From: Endothia cerciana
Lineage: Eukaryota > Ascomycota > Sordariomycetes > Diaporthales > Cryphonectriaceae
DNA length: 64,000 bases
Assembly: GCA_026119935.1 (NCBI GenBank)
Contig: JALRMH010000037.1
Span: forward strand, 248,001 to 312,000
Direction of reading: 5' to 3'
Shown: piece after piece, positions 33,718 to 44,744 of the stretch
Layout of the letters: every line of letters starts with the position of its first letter
Position numbering within the stretch: the first letter of the stretch is position 1
The notes under the pieces: model-generated
Database searches by the model: none
Told to the model about the DNA's origin: nothing
Seen by the model: only the letters and a program-made list of their open reading frames with translations
Translations under genes and position numbers: made by a program

Positions 33718-34827
33718 ATGGCCATCCTTACGCTGCCCTCCATACTGCCCCTGGCGGCCCTCGTGGGCTCAGCCCTGTCCGCCCCGTCGCCCTATCCCCT
33801 CTTCACCCTCCTCCCCCGCGACGCGGACACCACCTACAACGCCTCCCTCCCCAACGTGACCATCTACGCGACCGGCGGCACCATCGCCGGCTCCGCCAAC
33901 TCCTCCGCCCAGACGACGGGCTACGCCGCCGGCTCCCTCGGCGTGGACACGCTCATCGCCGCCGTGCCCGAGCTGGCCACGGTCGCCAACGTGCGCGGCG
34001 TGCAGGTCTCCAACGTCGGCTCCGAGAGCATCACCACCGGGATCCTGCTCAACATCTCGCACGCCGTCCAGGCCGAGCTCGACGCCGGCCTGACGCAGGG
34101 CGTCGTCATCACCCACGGCACCGACACCCTCGAGGAGTCGGCCTTCTTCCTGGACCTGGCCATCAACTCCACCAAGCCCGTCGTCCTCGTCGGCGCCATG
34201 CGGCCCGCCACCGCCATCAGCGCCGACGGGCCCATGAACCTGCTCGCCGCCGTGACGCTGGCCGGCTCCCCCGGCGCCGAGGGCCGCGGCGGCATGGTCG
34301 TGCTCAATGACCGCATCGCCAGCAGCTGGTACACCACCAAGACCAACGCCAACGCCCTGGACACCTTCAAGGCCGTCGAGATGGGCTTCCTCGGCTTCTT
34401 CATCGACGTCAAGCCCATCTTCTACTACGCCCCCTCGACGCCCGTGGGCAAGGCCCACTTCGACCTCAGCGGCGCCGGCGCGCTGCCGAGGGTGGACGTG
34501 CTGTACGGGTACCAGGACCTGAACGTCGACCTCGCCACGGCCGCCGTGGCCAGCGGCGCCGAGGGGCTTGTGCTCGCCGGCATGGGCGCCGGCGGGTGGA
34601 CGGACGAGGGCACCGAGGTGCTCGAGGGGCTGGCCGCTAACAACGGGACGAAGGTGGTCGTCAGCAGGCGGACGATGGATGGGTACGTCGAGCCCCAGAC
34701 GACGGAGGGCATGTACGGCGGCGGCTTCCTGAACCCACAGAAGGCGAGGATTTTGCTGCAGATGGCCCTCTACGCGGGCTACGGAGAGGAGGATATGAGG
34801 GGGTTGTTTGAGTACGATAGCAACTAG
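33718..34827 (+). CDS. Secreted type II L-asparaginase (EC 3.5.1.1)
   Basis: An intronless 369-aa enzyme that hydrolyses asparagine to aspartate and ammonia outside the cell. A signal peptide covers about residues 1-21 (LAALVGSALSAPSP). Both halves of the active site are visible: YATGGTIAGSA, where Thr55 is the likely nucleophile, and VITHGTDTLEESAF with Thr135 and Asp136. GAMRPATAISADGPMNLLAA and VLNDRI follow, as in bacterial AnsB-type enzymes, and LVLAGMGAGGWTDEG lies in the C-terminal domain. Several NxS/T sites (residues 41, 47, 61) fit a secreted glycoprotein. The length is right for the family with its fungal N-terminal extension. It likely scavenges nitrogen; fungal asparaginases are usually under nitrogen control, but I see no clear cluster of GATA sites that proves it. 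Confidence 0.9.
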   Translation: MAILTLPSILPLAALVGSALSAPSPYPLFTLLPRDADTTYNASLPNVTIYATGGTIAGSANSSAQTTGYAAGSLGVDTLIAAVPELATVANVRGVQVSNVGSESITTGILLNISHAVQAELDAGLTQGVVITHGTDTLEESAFFLDLAINSTKPVVLVGAMRPATAISADGPMNLLAAVTLAGSPGAEGRGGMVVLNDRIASSWYTTKTNANALDTFKAVEMGFLGFFIDVKPIFYYAPSTPVGKAHFDLSGAGALPRVDVLYGYQDLNVDLATAAVASGAEGLVLAGMGAGGWTDEGTEVLEGLAANNGTKVVVSRRTMDGYVEPQTTEGMYGGGFLNPQKARILLQMALYAGYGEEDMRGLFEYDSN

Positions 34828-35449
34828 AGTCTGCACCCGGGGAAAGCCATTCAGAGACCCGATGGGCCTCCAGGGTTAGTCAAACAATTGGTGTACATAA
34901 AAGAGCACCCTAATCATAATTGATTATTTCAACCAACCCCCCCCCCCCCTCCCAAAAAAAGAAAAAAGTTTTAAAAAATCTTAATAGACCTCTAGAAACC
35001 TCTATACCTTGGCATTCAAAGGTGGTTCATGTATATGCCGTACGTGGTCTCGAAGTACCCCGAGGTAGTATTATACCAATGATTTAAACGCAGAACACCG
35101 GCAAACACAGAAACCAGTATGATGTCTTTTCTGGGTTGGAACCTGGACATATATGCAACGAACCGATCCTTGCGACAATTCCGACGACTCCAGCTTGAAA
35201 CCTACAGGCTTCAACTGATGAGAGATCGATCGATAGGAGACCGTGACTGTTCATGCAGATACTGCTTAAATAGCCGGAAGTGGGGGTTGGAGATAGAGGG
35301 ATGATAATATATGGTGGAGTAATTTCCGTGCACTGCGCGAAGACCAACCCAGGTCACGTCCTCCGCCATTCAGCATCGCTTTCACCTGGATATATACATC
35401 GTCCCCTCAGGCCGGGCCGGTGTCGTCACAGCTCAGAGCCAACACCAAG
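34828..35449. other. Intergenic, asparaginase 3' end and amidohydrolase promoter
   Basis: About 620 bases with a (C)12 and A-rich run at 34936-34967, probably near the asparaginase polyadenylation region. No gene seen. Confidence 0.4.
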
Positions 35450-37015
35450 ATGAGGGTTCAGCCAGGTCAGGGAGGCGACCCCTCCTGCCGTACAGCCGCA
35501 GCCCATGAGCACGGTCCCAGCAGCATCCCGGAGGCGGTCACCAGGCCATGGACCCTCCCTCCCCAGCGGACATATGTCTTCGAGGATATCAACGTCATAG
35601 ACACCGTGGCTGCCAGAGTCCTCCCCAACCGGACGGTGCGCATCAAAGGCGGCAAGATCACCTCCGTCAAAGGGCCTGCTGTACCCGTCTCCGAGGCCGT
35701 CCCGCCGGGGCCGGGCGACAACAGGGCTGACGATGAAGAAGAGGCAGAAGAAGAAGAAGAAGAAGAAGAAGAAGAAGAAGAAGAAGAAGAAGAAGAAGAA
35801 GAAGAAGAAGAAGAAGAAGAAGAAGAAGAAGAAGAAGAAGACCATATCATCGACTGCGCCGGCAAGTACCTCTGCCCGGGCCTCATCGACGCCCACGTCC
35901 ACCTCACCTCGGTCCCCGGCGAGCCGGATCTGCGCTCCACCATGTCCGTCCCGGGCGACGTCTCCCTCCTCCGCCAGCCCTTCCAGGCCCGGGCCATGCT
36001 GCACCGCGGCTACACCACCGCCCGCGACTGCGGCGGCGCCTCCCTCGCGCTCAAGGAGGCCATCGCCGACGGCGTGTTCCCGGGCCCGCGCCTGTTCATC
36101 GCGGGCCGCGCCCTCAGCCAGACAGGCGGCCACGGCGACCGCAGGGGGGCCCACGACGCCACCAGCGCCGCGCCCGGCGGGGGCTGCTGCTGCTACGGCG
36201 CGGGTGGCGGCGCCGCGGGCCTGAGCCTGGTCGTCGACGGCGTGCCCTCGGTGCTCAGGGCGGCGCGCGAGCAGCTCCGCCAGGGGGCCGACTTCCTCAA
36301 GGTCATGGCCGGCGGCGGCGTCGCGTCCCCGACGGACAGGCTGACGGGCGTCCAGTTCACCCCCGAGGAGCTCCGGGCCGCGGCGGGCGCGGCGGAGTCG
36401 CACGGGACGTTCGCGACCGCGCACGCGTACACGCCGGCGGCGGTCCGGCGCGCCGTGGAGGCCGGGGTCCGGGGCGTCGAGCACGGCAACCTGATCGACG
36501 GGGCCACGGCGGGGCTCATGGCCGCGCGCGGGGTGTACCTGACGCCGACGCTGGTGGCGTACCGGGCCATGGCGGACCCGAGGTACGCCGCGTTCCTGCC
36601 GCCGGGGGCCCGCGAGAAGAACGAGGCGGTGCTGCGGGCGGGGCTCCGGAGCGTCCGGCTGGCGCACGAGGCCGGCGTGGCGATGTGCCTGGGCAGCGAC
36701 CTGCTGGGCCTCCTGGGCGCGGAGCAGCTCGGCGAGCTCGGGCTGCGGGCGCAGGTCCTGCCGGGCGAGGAGGTGCTGAGGCACGCCACCGTCAACCCGG
36801 CCAGGATGCTGGGCCAGGGGGACAGGCTGGGACAGGCCCGGGAGGGGTTCCTGGCCGACCTGCTGGTGCTGAACGCCGACCCGCTCGAGGACATCACGAT
36901 CCTCGAGAGGCCCGACCGCCACCTCCTGGCGGTGATCAAGGAGGGCAGGGTGTACAGTAGCAGATGGTCCAAGCTGCCTGTGGATGTGTATCCCGGCCCA
37001 GGGCTGATCGAATGA
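35450..37015 (+). CDS. Metal-dependent amidohydrolase (imidazolonepropionase-like) with polyglutamate insert
   Basis: An intronless 521-aa protein; the longer frame begins at a GTG, so I use the ATG at 35450. The amidohydrolase-superfamily metal site is complete: His149 and His151 in LIDAHVHLTS, Lys284 in LKVMAGGG (the carboxylated lysine), His325 in TAHAYTPAAV, His345 in GVEHGNLID and Asp417 in CLGSDLLGL. The chain begins with a small beta sandwich (VRIKGGKITSVKG) and closes with NPARMLGQGDRLGQ and ADLLVLNADPLEDI, standard for the group that includes Xaa-Pro dipeptidases, imidazolonepropionases and ochratoxinase. A substrate cannot be named. The oddity is a run of about 31 Glu between the first beta strands and IIDCAGKYLCPGLID, from a GAA tract. 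It sits 0.6 kb from the asparaginase, but nothing else links them. Confidence 0.85.
   Translation: MRVQPGQGGDPSCRTAAAHEHGPSSIPEAVTRPWTLPPQRTYVFEDINVIDTVAARVLPNRTVRIKGGKITSVKGPAVPVSEAVPPGPGDNRADDEEEAEEEEEEEEEEEEEEEEEEEEEEEEEEEEEEEDHIIDCAGKYLCPGLIDAHVHLTSVPGEPDLRSTMSVPGDVSLLRQPFQARAMLHRGYTTARDCGGASLALKEAIADGVFPGPRLFIAGRALSQTGGHGDRRGAHDATSAAPGGGCCCYGAGGGAAGLSLVVDGVPSVLRAAREQLRQGADFLKVMAGGGVASPTDRLTGVQFTPEELRAAAGAAESHGTFATAHAYTPAAVRRAVEAGVRGVEHGNLIDGATAGLMAARGVYLTPTLVAYRAMADPRYAAFLPPGAREKNEAVLRAGLRSVRLAHEAGVAMCLGSDLLGLLGAEQLGELGLRAQVLPGEEVLRHATVNPARMLGQGDRLGQAREGFLADLLVLNADPLEDITILERPDRHLLAVIKEGRVYSSRWSKLPVDVYPGPGLIE
35747..35840 (+). repeat. In-frame (GAA)n microsatellite encoding polyglutamate
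   Basis: A pure 94-base GAA tract in the amidohydrolase coding region, keeping frame. Its length should be highly mutable. Confidence 0.95.
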
Positions 37016-37309
37016 TCTGCGGGCCTTGCCTTGGGAGCACTGGCCTTTTGCTCTCGGCGGCCAGTCCGCACTAGAGAAGCCTCGCTGTCCCGAGCTCATA
37101 CCTCACGACGCAAGCTGAGACGGTGCGCCTGTCTAGTGCTACTGGCTACGGTCGCATCTGTGGGATCCACGTCCTCTCGAGGTGCGCACTTACGAGACAA
37201 GTTACTTGGCGATAAGCAAGTCACGGGACATCGTAATTAAGGTCGTGAGCTATAGAACTTTGCGGGCGGCACGGGTGACTATTCCTCCCAGCTCATACAT
37301 TATTGTAGG

Positions 37310-37376
<67 letters not shown>

Positions 37377-38504
37377 GTATATAAGCACGAGGAGAAGCCC
37401 TTGTGTGCGCGTCCCAAGACTCACCATAGTTAATACCATACCGACCAGCAGGTAAGCAAGTAGAGTCGCGATCCCCCGAGGCAACCCTGGCCCACGCGCT
37501 GAGAACCACCACTTGCACGTAGGCAGGACGGTATGAGAGAAGAGCATATATATACACACGGTAATACCACCCAGTCGGCCCTGCAGCCCAGCCTCTTCCA
37601 ACCTGCGAGAGACGTCGGGGGTGTTCAGAAGCGACCCGAGCGCCGCGTCGAACCCAGACGCCTGTCTGCTGCTGCCCTTCCCAGGACATGCATGCGGTGC
37701 GGAATGGGGATATACCTAATCACCCGCGGTTCCTACAATCAACCGAGTCCTTGTCAACCCGGACGGCCCTGATCTTTGGACCAACTACTATCTCGCGCCA
37801 TGGCAGCCAGGAAATTACGACGCAAGCACAACAGAGGATTGATCGACGGGACTGGACAAGGTTGTTTTGTCTTGGGGGGGGGGGAGGGGGGAGTCTGGGA
37901 CCGGTCCACATGTATAACTCCAGTATGTACAGTAGTAGTCCAAAAGCGATGACGTACGGGGGATACGAAAAAGTTGTTTTAGGGGACAGTGACAAGGAGG
38001 CCCCCCCCACCAGTACGACCCGACTTCCCATCTTATGTTGGTCTTTGGGGGGGTTTTCTTGGTCGGTTATGTTGGTTTTTTTTTCTTTTCTCTCACTCCT
38101 CGCCAAGACTTTCACGGGCCCTGTTTGACATGGTCTGACCTGGGCAGAGCTGGGCAGAGCTGGGCAGAGCTGGGCTAGCGACCCTCCTGGTTTGATCTCG
38201 CTGACCGGCTCGCCAAGTAATCCTGATCCGGGTCCAGCGTCTTTGTGTGAGACGACCGGTGATGTAATGGCAGCGCCAAAAGCTCAGCCCCTCCTCTCTC
38301 CTCGCTGCCCTCTCCTGTGGGCTCGACTGCCTGCCAACATGCGTGCCGCGTATATAAATCAAACCTAAGCTCCCCTTACCTGGAAAAACAATAAACCTAA
38401 TAGGACCCAAGCCACCAAGACATCATCATCATCATCATCATCACCATCACAATCACAATCACAATCATCATCACACACATACACAAATATCATCATCACC
38501 AACA
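37016..38504. other. Intergenic with dinucleotide and other simple repeats
   Basis: No gene I can support. A minus-strand stretch at about 37590-37700 (FDAALGSLLNTPDVSRRLEE) reads smoothly but has no start, partner exon or known family. TGGGCAGAGC repeats occur at 38141-38172. A (ATC)n tract at 38424-38446 and (CAATCA)n at 38447-38466 form the leader of the next gene. Confidence 0.4.
37310..37376. repeat. (TA)n-(CA)n-(TA)n compound microsatellite
   Basis: About 5 TA, then 17 CA, then 11 TA units in unique intergenic sequence. Confidence 0.95.
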
Positions 38505-38865
38505 ATGGATTCTCTCAAGAACGCCCTGAACTCCGCCAGCCACTCCGGCAGCTCCGGCGCCGCGGCCCCCCAGCAGCAGCAGGCCGGCGGTGCCCAGCAG
38601 GAGGACTACCTCGACAAGGGTGAGCATGAGCCATTCCGTCCGTCCACAGAGAGAGAGGGGGGGGGGAGGGGGGGAGGGGGGGGAAGGGAGAGGGAGGGAG
38701 ATAGACAGTGAAACTAACACGGGACACACCACAGCCTTCGACATGGGCGCCAAGAAGAGCGGCCACAACATCGACCGCAACACGTCCGAGAAGATCACCG
38801 ACGGCGCCCGCGAGATGTTCGAGAAGGCGACGGGCAAGAATGTCCCGTCCAAGTTTTCCAACTAA
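38505..38865 (+). CDS. Small conserved fungal protein of unknown function (81 aa)
   Basis: Exons 38505-38619 and 38735-38865 (intron 38620-38734, GTGAGC...CACAG, with a G-rich run) encode 81 aa. The N-terminus is Ser/Gly/Gln-rich (MDSLKNALNSASHSGSSGAA); the C-terminal half is conserved-looking and charged: EDYLDKAFDMGAKKSGHNID, then EKITDGAREMFEKATGKNVP and KFSN. This pattern recurs in short cytosolic fungal proteins sometimes described as stress-induced, but the molecular function is not known to me. A repeat-rich leader and strong Kozak-like context (AACAATGGAT) suggest high expression. No membrane segment or signal peptide. Confidence 0.75.
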
Positions 38866-39503
38866 GCTGGGGCTGGCTGGGAGGGACTGAGACAGACGAC
38901 ATGGCGGATCTTCGGAACAATAAGCCCGGGGAGACCAACGTTGCTACCTACCTACCTACCCACCTACCTTATCTACCTAATCTTACCCAGGAGGCACCCG
39001 GCGTTGTGGTGCATGGACAGGACAGGAGGCGATATGATAACTAGTCAGGGCCAATGTTGACATTGTCGATAACTAATAATAATACCTCCCGAGTTCGAAC
39101 CCCAGTCGTCACCGTGATGTCGTGATCCATCAACCCCCCCCCCCCCCCTTTTCAAAACCGTAGAAATATGCAGCATGGTTGCCCGCTGGCCAGCTCCTGG
39201 TATCATGACGTACATCCGCCGCGCCAGCTCCATCTTCTACCCAATTCAGCCATGCGCCCTCCGGAGACGCGCCAACCCACGATGCCTCCAACACTGACCC
39301 ACGCGTGGACCGTGGTGAGGTGCCGGGGAGGAGGGACAGAACTTGTACATAAGGGAATCGAACAAAAAAACAAAAAAAAAAAAAGGTCAGTTAATAATAA
39401 AAGAGATGATCAGGGGACTATCTTCAAGAAGGGTGCACGAGAGACACACACAAGACGGTCCCACCCCGCTGCCCGCTGCCCCCTCCCCCCGGCCTGCCAG
39501 CGG
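38866..39503. other. Intergenic between convergent genes
   Basis: No gene seen. It holds a CCTA-rich run (38946-38975), a (C)16 run (39134-39149) and an A-rich run (39361-39384), with the 3' ends of two convergent genes. Confidence 0.4.
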
Positions 39504-39943
39504 TCAGCGGTCCATGGCGAACACCTGGTACGCCATGATCATGATCCACATCAGGAAGATGGAGCCCACCAGGCCCAGGGCGAAGACGGCCTGCCAGCCC
39601 TGGCAGATGCTCTTCTGCTCCAGCCAGGCCAGGGCCTGCAGGGTCTGGCCCGTCGGGTTCTGGTTGAACACCTGCGTGTTGCACGAGGAGCTCACGCCGT
39701 CGGGCCCCCACAGCTCGACCGAGACGACGATCAGGCCGACGAGCCACAGCACGAAGAGCATGAAGCCGCCGATCATGACGATGGAGGGGAGGAGGCGGCG
39801 TTGGAAGATGAGCCAGAGCATCAGCCATATGAAGACGATGACGATGGCGGAGACGGTTACGTAGTAGGGGAAGTACCTGCGGCAAGAGGACGGGGGCAGG
39901 GCGCGGAGGTCAGCAACATAGCCCACCACATGTATGCCGGGGC

Positions 39944-39980
<37 letters not shown>

Positions 39981-40245
39981 GCGCCGGGGAGGGAAAAGAA
40001 GGGAGGGAGGGAGGGAGGGAGGGAGGGAGGGAGGGAGAGGTGTCCTGCTCTCACCATGGTACGCCGAGCCGGAGCTGTTGTTGGGTCTGTATGAAGCTCG
40101 CAAAGATGCCGAGGATGGCGCACGATGCGACCAGCATGAACAGCATCCACAGGTTGAGCTGGATCGCCGGCCAGTGGTAGCTGTGGAGGCGCTCCACGCG
40201 GCGCTCGTAGACGACGGAGCTGTCTGTCGTATCTGTTGTGGCCAT
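39504..40245 (-). CDS. Four-helix integral membrane protein (MARVEL-like layout)
   Basis: Exons 40055-40245 and 39504-39876 (intron 39877-40054) give 187 aa from the ATG at 40245. Four membrane spans are clear: LNLWMLFMLVASCAILGIFA, YYVTVSAIVIVFIWLMLWLI, SIVMIGGFMLFVLWLVGLIV and FALGLVGSIFLMWIMIMAYQ. The loop between helices 3 and 4 has Cys residues (SSSCNTQVF...SICQGW) and an NPTG. Both termini face the same side. The layout fits fungal MARVEL-type proteins, which act at membranes or in trafficking, but sequence identity to a named member is not recognisable. The intron carries GA and GGGA microsatellites. Confidence 0.7.
39949..40036. repeat. (GA)n and (GGGA)n microsatellites inside an intron
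   Basis: About 14 GA units (39951-39978) and about 10 GGGA units (39999-40036), both within the single intron of the four-helix membrane protein gene. Confidence 0.9.
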
Positions 40246-41610
40246 CTTGATCTTGGGGGGTGTGTGTGTGTGTGTGTGTAGAGTCGGCTTGTCGAGGGAG
40301 AGTCGTGGGTCTAAGCACGCGCGTGGGCCGAGGCTCTATCTCCCCGCGGCCTTTCTCGTCGTCCAGAGGGCGCGACGGGGACGTCTGAGGCGGCGACGGT
40401 ACTCGTGGCTCCCGATGGCTCCTGTCCAGGCCGTATACCCTCCTGATCCCGGGCCTCTGTATACGATGTAGCAACAGCTCCGCCAGGACAGCGTCAACGG
40501 GGCTGCCGCGTGGTGGGAGGGGGATTGAGCGCGAGGCGGTGCGGCGGTCGAGAAGGACGTCTTGCAGGGCGAGGCGAGGGCCCGATTGGTGTGTGTGTGT
40601 GTGTGTGAGCTCCTTGGTCTATAGCGGTCAGGCCGTCGCCGTAGGACCAGCGATACGATCTAGACTCGGGAGGAACGTTTCGTCTTGCTGCTGCTGCTGC
40701 TGCTGCTGTTGTTGTTGTTGTTGTTGACGGCGTTGCAACCTGTGAGCGAGGGGGATGTCGAGGGTGCGAGCAAGGCATGGCAGTCGGCAGTGCGATGCGA
40801 TGCGATGCGACGCGATGCGGCGTGACGAGGCTGGAGATCGAAAGGGTCGGGTCAGGTTGGGTCAGGTTGGGTTGGGAGGAGGACAACGGAGGATTTGACG
40901 TAATTAATCTCAGAGGGAGCGGGACGGGACAGCGCGGCGGGCACAGGCGCAGCTACAGGCCCGTCCAACTTTTTGTTTGGGTGGCTGGGGTGTATTTTTA
41001 GCGCTGCCGTGCCGACCTTCCCACCTCGCCAGGCCTCATCGCTGGGTTCTACCCAGGTAAATCTGCAGTGAGGCGCTGAGGGCCACAGCCAAGTTATATA
41101 TATTTGCACTCCTGTAGGTAATAATAGTATAGGGCACCACAGCACCCATCATGTCCCCCTGGTGGCCTGCCAGGGGTGTGAGCCTGAGACGATGACCAGT
41201 TGCAGAGCTGCGCCGTAACGCACGCGGTAATTATATATTCCACACACAGTGGCTATCTGTGAGGTCGTCCTCAGGAGGAAGACCATTTCTCACGGCTCGA
41301 CCAGCAGCCCACCCCCCCCCCTTCATAACAGCCCAGAACGCCCTTCTCACCATGAACAGCTGTCCAAGCCGGGTGATCTAAATCACCATCTCTTCTACAC
41401 GCTGGGAGAAACCTGTTCGTCCCGAAATCCTGACAGTAAGACTCTGTGTTTTGTCGATATGGATCTGCATGACGATGGGTGACACGGCCCGGGTCACCAT
41501 GTGAGGACATTCGCTCTGCTGAACGACGAGCGATGAGGTATTGCGGGAAAGTAGGTAGTCAATGGTTGAATTCTTGCCCAATACTATTTTCCCCATCTCT
41601 TTCTTTCTCT
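40246..41610. other. Intergenic with several short repeats
   Basis: No gene seen. It contains (GT)n at 40260-40280 and 40590-40609, (CTG)n then (TTG)n at 40687-40726, GCGAT repeats at 40795-40818 and GGTTGGGTCA repeats near 40855-40875. Confidence 0.4.
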
Positions 41611-44600
41611 CTACCCGACCACGAATTCCGCCGAGTCCTCGATCGCACTCCGGATCTGGTCTGCAGCAAGATCAGCCAGTCAGGATCAAGCCAGATCGCC
41701 ACGAGGAGGAGGCGGGGGGGGGGGGGGGAAGAGACAACGTACCCCTCATCCCGCCCAGCGCCTCAAAGGCCGTGGCATAGTTCGCCAGCGTGGCGTAGAT
41801 ACTGGTCAGCCCCTGCTGCAGCCTGGCGAGTAGGCTGGTCACGGCCGCAGGCCTCGCGTCACACTGCTGCTGTCCCCCAAATACCCCCGACCCCACGGCC
41901 ATACCACCAACACCCCCAGCCGGCCCCTCCATGGTGGCCGCGGCGTACGGGGGGTACAGCGCCTTCGTCTTCCGGTGCACCATCAGCAGCGCGTACGCGC
42001 ACTGCATCGCGCAGCACGCGAACGAGGGCATCGTCCGGGGGCACATCGTGCCCGACGTAGGCGACAGGAAGCACGCGGGCGGCGGCGGGCCGCCGTGCAC
42101 CGTCTGCTGTTGGTGCTGCTGCCGGTGAGCCCCCGTCGGGTTCGGGAACGGCAGCTCGTCGAACGAGCGCGCGATGCTGAGCGCGCTCTTGAGGCAGATC
42201 CTGGCCGACTGGTGGCTGCTGAAGGCGGAGGGGCCGCCCGCCGCAGGACCACCCGGCGTCGGGTATTGTGCCTGGGCGGCGGCAGCAGGACACTGGCCGG
42301 ACCCGTCCCGTGGGGGAGGAGGGGACAGCCCCGTGGAGAGGGAGCTGCCGCTGGGCGTGGTCGCTCCCCCCGCCGTGTAGGGGTTGGTGGCGAAGGTGCT
42401 GCAGGAGCAGGCGGGCCACTGGCGGGGCTCGTCGCCGCCGTCGCCCGGGTGGAGGGGCTTGAGGTCGCAGTGCCTGCGGGAGAAGACGGGGGTGTCGAAG
42501 AAGGCACAGTAGCGGTGGACCTTGATCCTGGCACTGGTGTACGAACCCACACCCTGTGTGAGCTACTGGGAGAAACCGTGGTGGTGGAGGTGGAGGTGGA
42601 GGTGGACGCTGGGGTCATTAGGATATTGCGGCTCGCACGTACCTGTTCAGCTTGATAGAGGCCATGCACCTGAGCGCGCGCGTCACGACCGCCTCCGTCG
42701 GGTCCACGGGCGATGTCGTCGTGGACGGCAGCAGCCAGGACTCGCTGTGGGCGAGGAGCGGCTTGAGGGAGGCCTCGAGCTCCGCCATCCTCTCGTATAT
42801 GGGGCCCATGTCGGCGCCGTCCCGGAGGGCCTTGTTGAGGTCTATGACGAACTCCGTCGCGGCGAGGATGGCCCGCTGGGCCTGGATGAAGGTAGGGAAT
42901 GCCTGCGGAAGAAGGGGGTGGGAGTGGGGGGTGTGGTCAGCCTATCGATCATGCGCGCCGGTCTCATGGTCCGCGTGGCGGGCTACTCACCTCGGGATCC
43001 GCGAGAAAGGTCGGGAAGCCGGCCAGGTAGCTGGGCGAGAGCACCAGGAAGGTCGGTTTCTGCTGCATGGTCAGGCCACAGGCTCATGCAATGCTTCCGG
43101 TTGCGGTGCGGGAGGCGCCCTCACCGTATTGCTGACAATGGCGCCCTGCGCGACGGACACGTACTGGGGAGAGAGGGTTGGGGGGTCAGCCTCGGGACGG
43201 GCAGTAAGGAAGCAGGCCCGTGGTGGGAACATACACTCATCCACCAGACGCGCCGTCTCGCCTCGGTGAACTCATCCTGGACCGTGCACGAGTGGAGGGA
43301 CAGCTCCATCGCGGACATCAGGGCCTGGCCCGCCCGGTTCTGCATCTTCTTGAGGTTGCCCCGCTGCGCATACTCGTAGACGCTCAGGACGGCCAGGGCG
43401 ACGACCCTCTCGAGCTCCACGGGGACCTGCGGGTGGAACGGCTGCCGGAGGGGTTGCCTGTGCTCCTCGCTCAGGGCCCTGGGCGGCTCGACCGACGAGT
43501 CCGGGATCTCCTCGTCGCTCTCGATGGTCTCGAAGGCGGACTGTGCGAAGAACTGGGCGTACTTCCTCCTGAACACCTGCGACTCGTGGGACTGGTGGTG
43601 GGGGTCCTCGGGGCACGGGATCAGGGCGAGGACCGCCGAGATGGCGAGGGTCACGGGAGAGGACGGCTCATAGGCCCCGTTGAAGACGTCGAGCTGGTTC
43701 TGCAGACGGGGGACCGGGCGGTCCACGGGTATGCTGAACGGCGGTGGTAGGATCGGAAGGAACGGGTGTATGAAGACGTAGTACGCCTCCAGTCTGGTAG
43801 GAGGATCATTAGCTACACAGTCCCGAGACGTCGCTTTCGGGGGCTGCCGGGGAGTATTCACATTGCCGCGTCGCTCTGGTACGTCCTCACCATGGGCGAG
43901 GCACGGGACGGTGTGCCCGTCCCAGAAGCGTCCGACGCGAAGCCGCTGCCCCCTACGGGCTCCATGCCGCTCATGAACAGGCTGTCAAAGATGAAGTCGC
44001 TGTCCTGGACCCAGTCCTGGAGGTGCTTCAAGCCGGCCCCGGGGTCGATGTAATCCTGTATGGATATGGCTGTAAAAGCCCCTTTCTGTCAACAAAGACC
44101 TCGGACCTTCCCCCCCACCCCCCCCCCCAAGGGAAGAAAGAAGACAGCCGCGACTCACGATCCTGAGGTGCATCAGCCGGCTCCTGGGACAGCACGGTAA
44201 AGACGTCGTTGGGAATCTGCTTCGTGTCTTCACCTGTCGCGTCCCGGTCTGGCCGGGTCTTCTTCCGGCACCGCGGGCCACCCCGGCGGCTCGGGAGGTA
44301 GACACATTCCCGACTCCTGTTTTGACACTGCCAGAGAGGCCTCAGACATGGAACGCTTGACCGGGTGGGGAATGGCGAGGCTACCTATCCGACGGAGGTG
44401 ATGTTCCCTTGGGGGGAGGGGGGAGATTTGACGTACAGTTGCACATGGCTTGGCGCCATCGCAGCGGGTCCGAGCAGCTCGGCTTCACAGCATGGTCAGC
44501 AGCCGCGCCGGCACCGGGGGGAGACGGGCTCTGACAGACACACACAGTCCGGGTCTAGTCGCGTCTTGGGCGACATGGACGGGGTTGTGAGGAAGGGGGC

Positions 44601-44744
44601 AACAGGGACACGTGTGCGTCGTGAACACGACATGACGTACCAGGCAAGACAGGCCGACTTGACGGGAGGCGCGGCGAACTTTCTTCGAGCCGCCCCACCT
44701 GCGGGCGCGGGCGGGAGGGCTGTTGGTGCAGCAAGTTCCGTCAT
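41611..44744 (-). CDS. Zn2Cys6 fungal transcription factor (10 exons)
   Basis: Exons by in-frame GT-AG splicing: 44641-44744, 44437-44482, 44159-44327, 43891-44069, 43235-43843, 43125-43163, 42991-43059, 42643-42902, 41743-42533 and 41611-41660, giving 771 aa. The Zn2Cys6 binuclear cluster is assembled from the first three exons: Cys32, Cys35, Cys42, Cys48, Cys51 and Cys58 (CLAC, RAARTRC, DGAKPCATC, QNRSREC), spaced C2C6C5C2C6C. A nearby basic stretch (RKKTRPDRD) fits the linker. The fungal-specific transcription factor domain follows, with RLEAYYVFIHPFLPILPPP and RRRVWWMSYVSVAQGAIVSN, and a long C-terminal half with ARIKVHRYCAFFDTPVFSRR. It should bind CGG-type sites in the nucleus; its targets are unknown. 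The exon 4/5 junction (intron 43844-43890, 47 nt) is the least certain. The next gene upstream is 1.9 kb away, so no cluster is implied. Confidence 0.85.

Noticed and set aside
33769..34836. Long minus-strand open frame (355 codons) opposite the asparaginase
   Set aside because: It is a GC-rich shadow of the asparaginase reading frame, with His/Gly/Val-biased content and no domain.
35426..37099. Minus-strand frame of 557 codons opposite the amidohydrolase
   Set aside because: Shadow frame; it includes a Phe run from the GAA tract and no recognisable fold.
37590..37700. Minus-strand coding-like stretch (FDAALGSLLNTPDVS)
   Set aside because: Reads smoothly but has no start codon, partner exon or known family.
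39085..39110. Second T-arm-like word (GTTCGAACCCC)
   Set aside because: Flanks do not pair into a cloverleaf.
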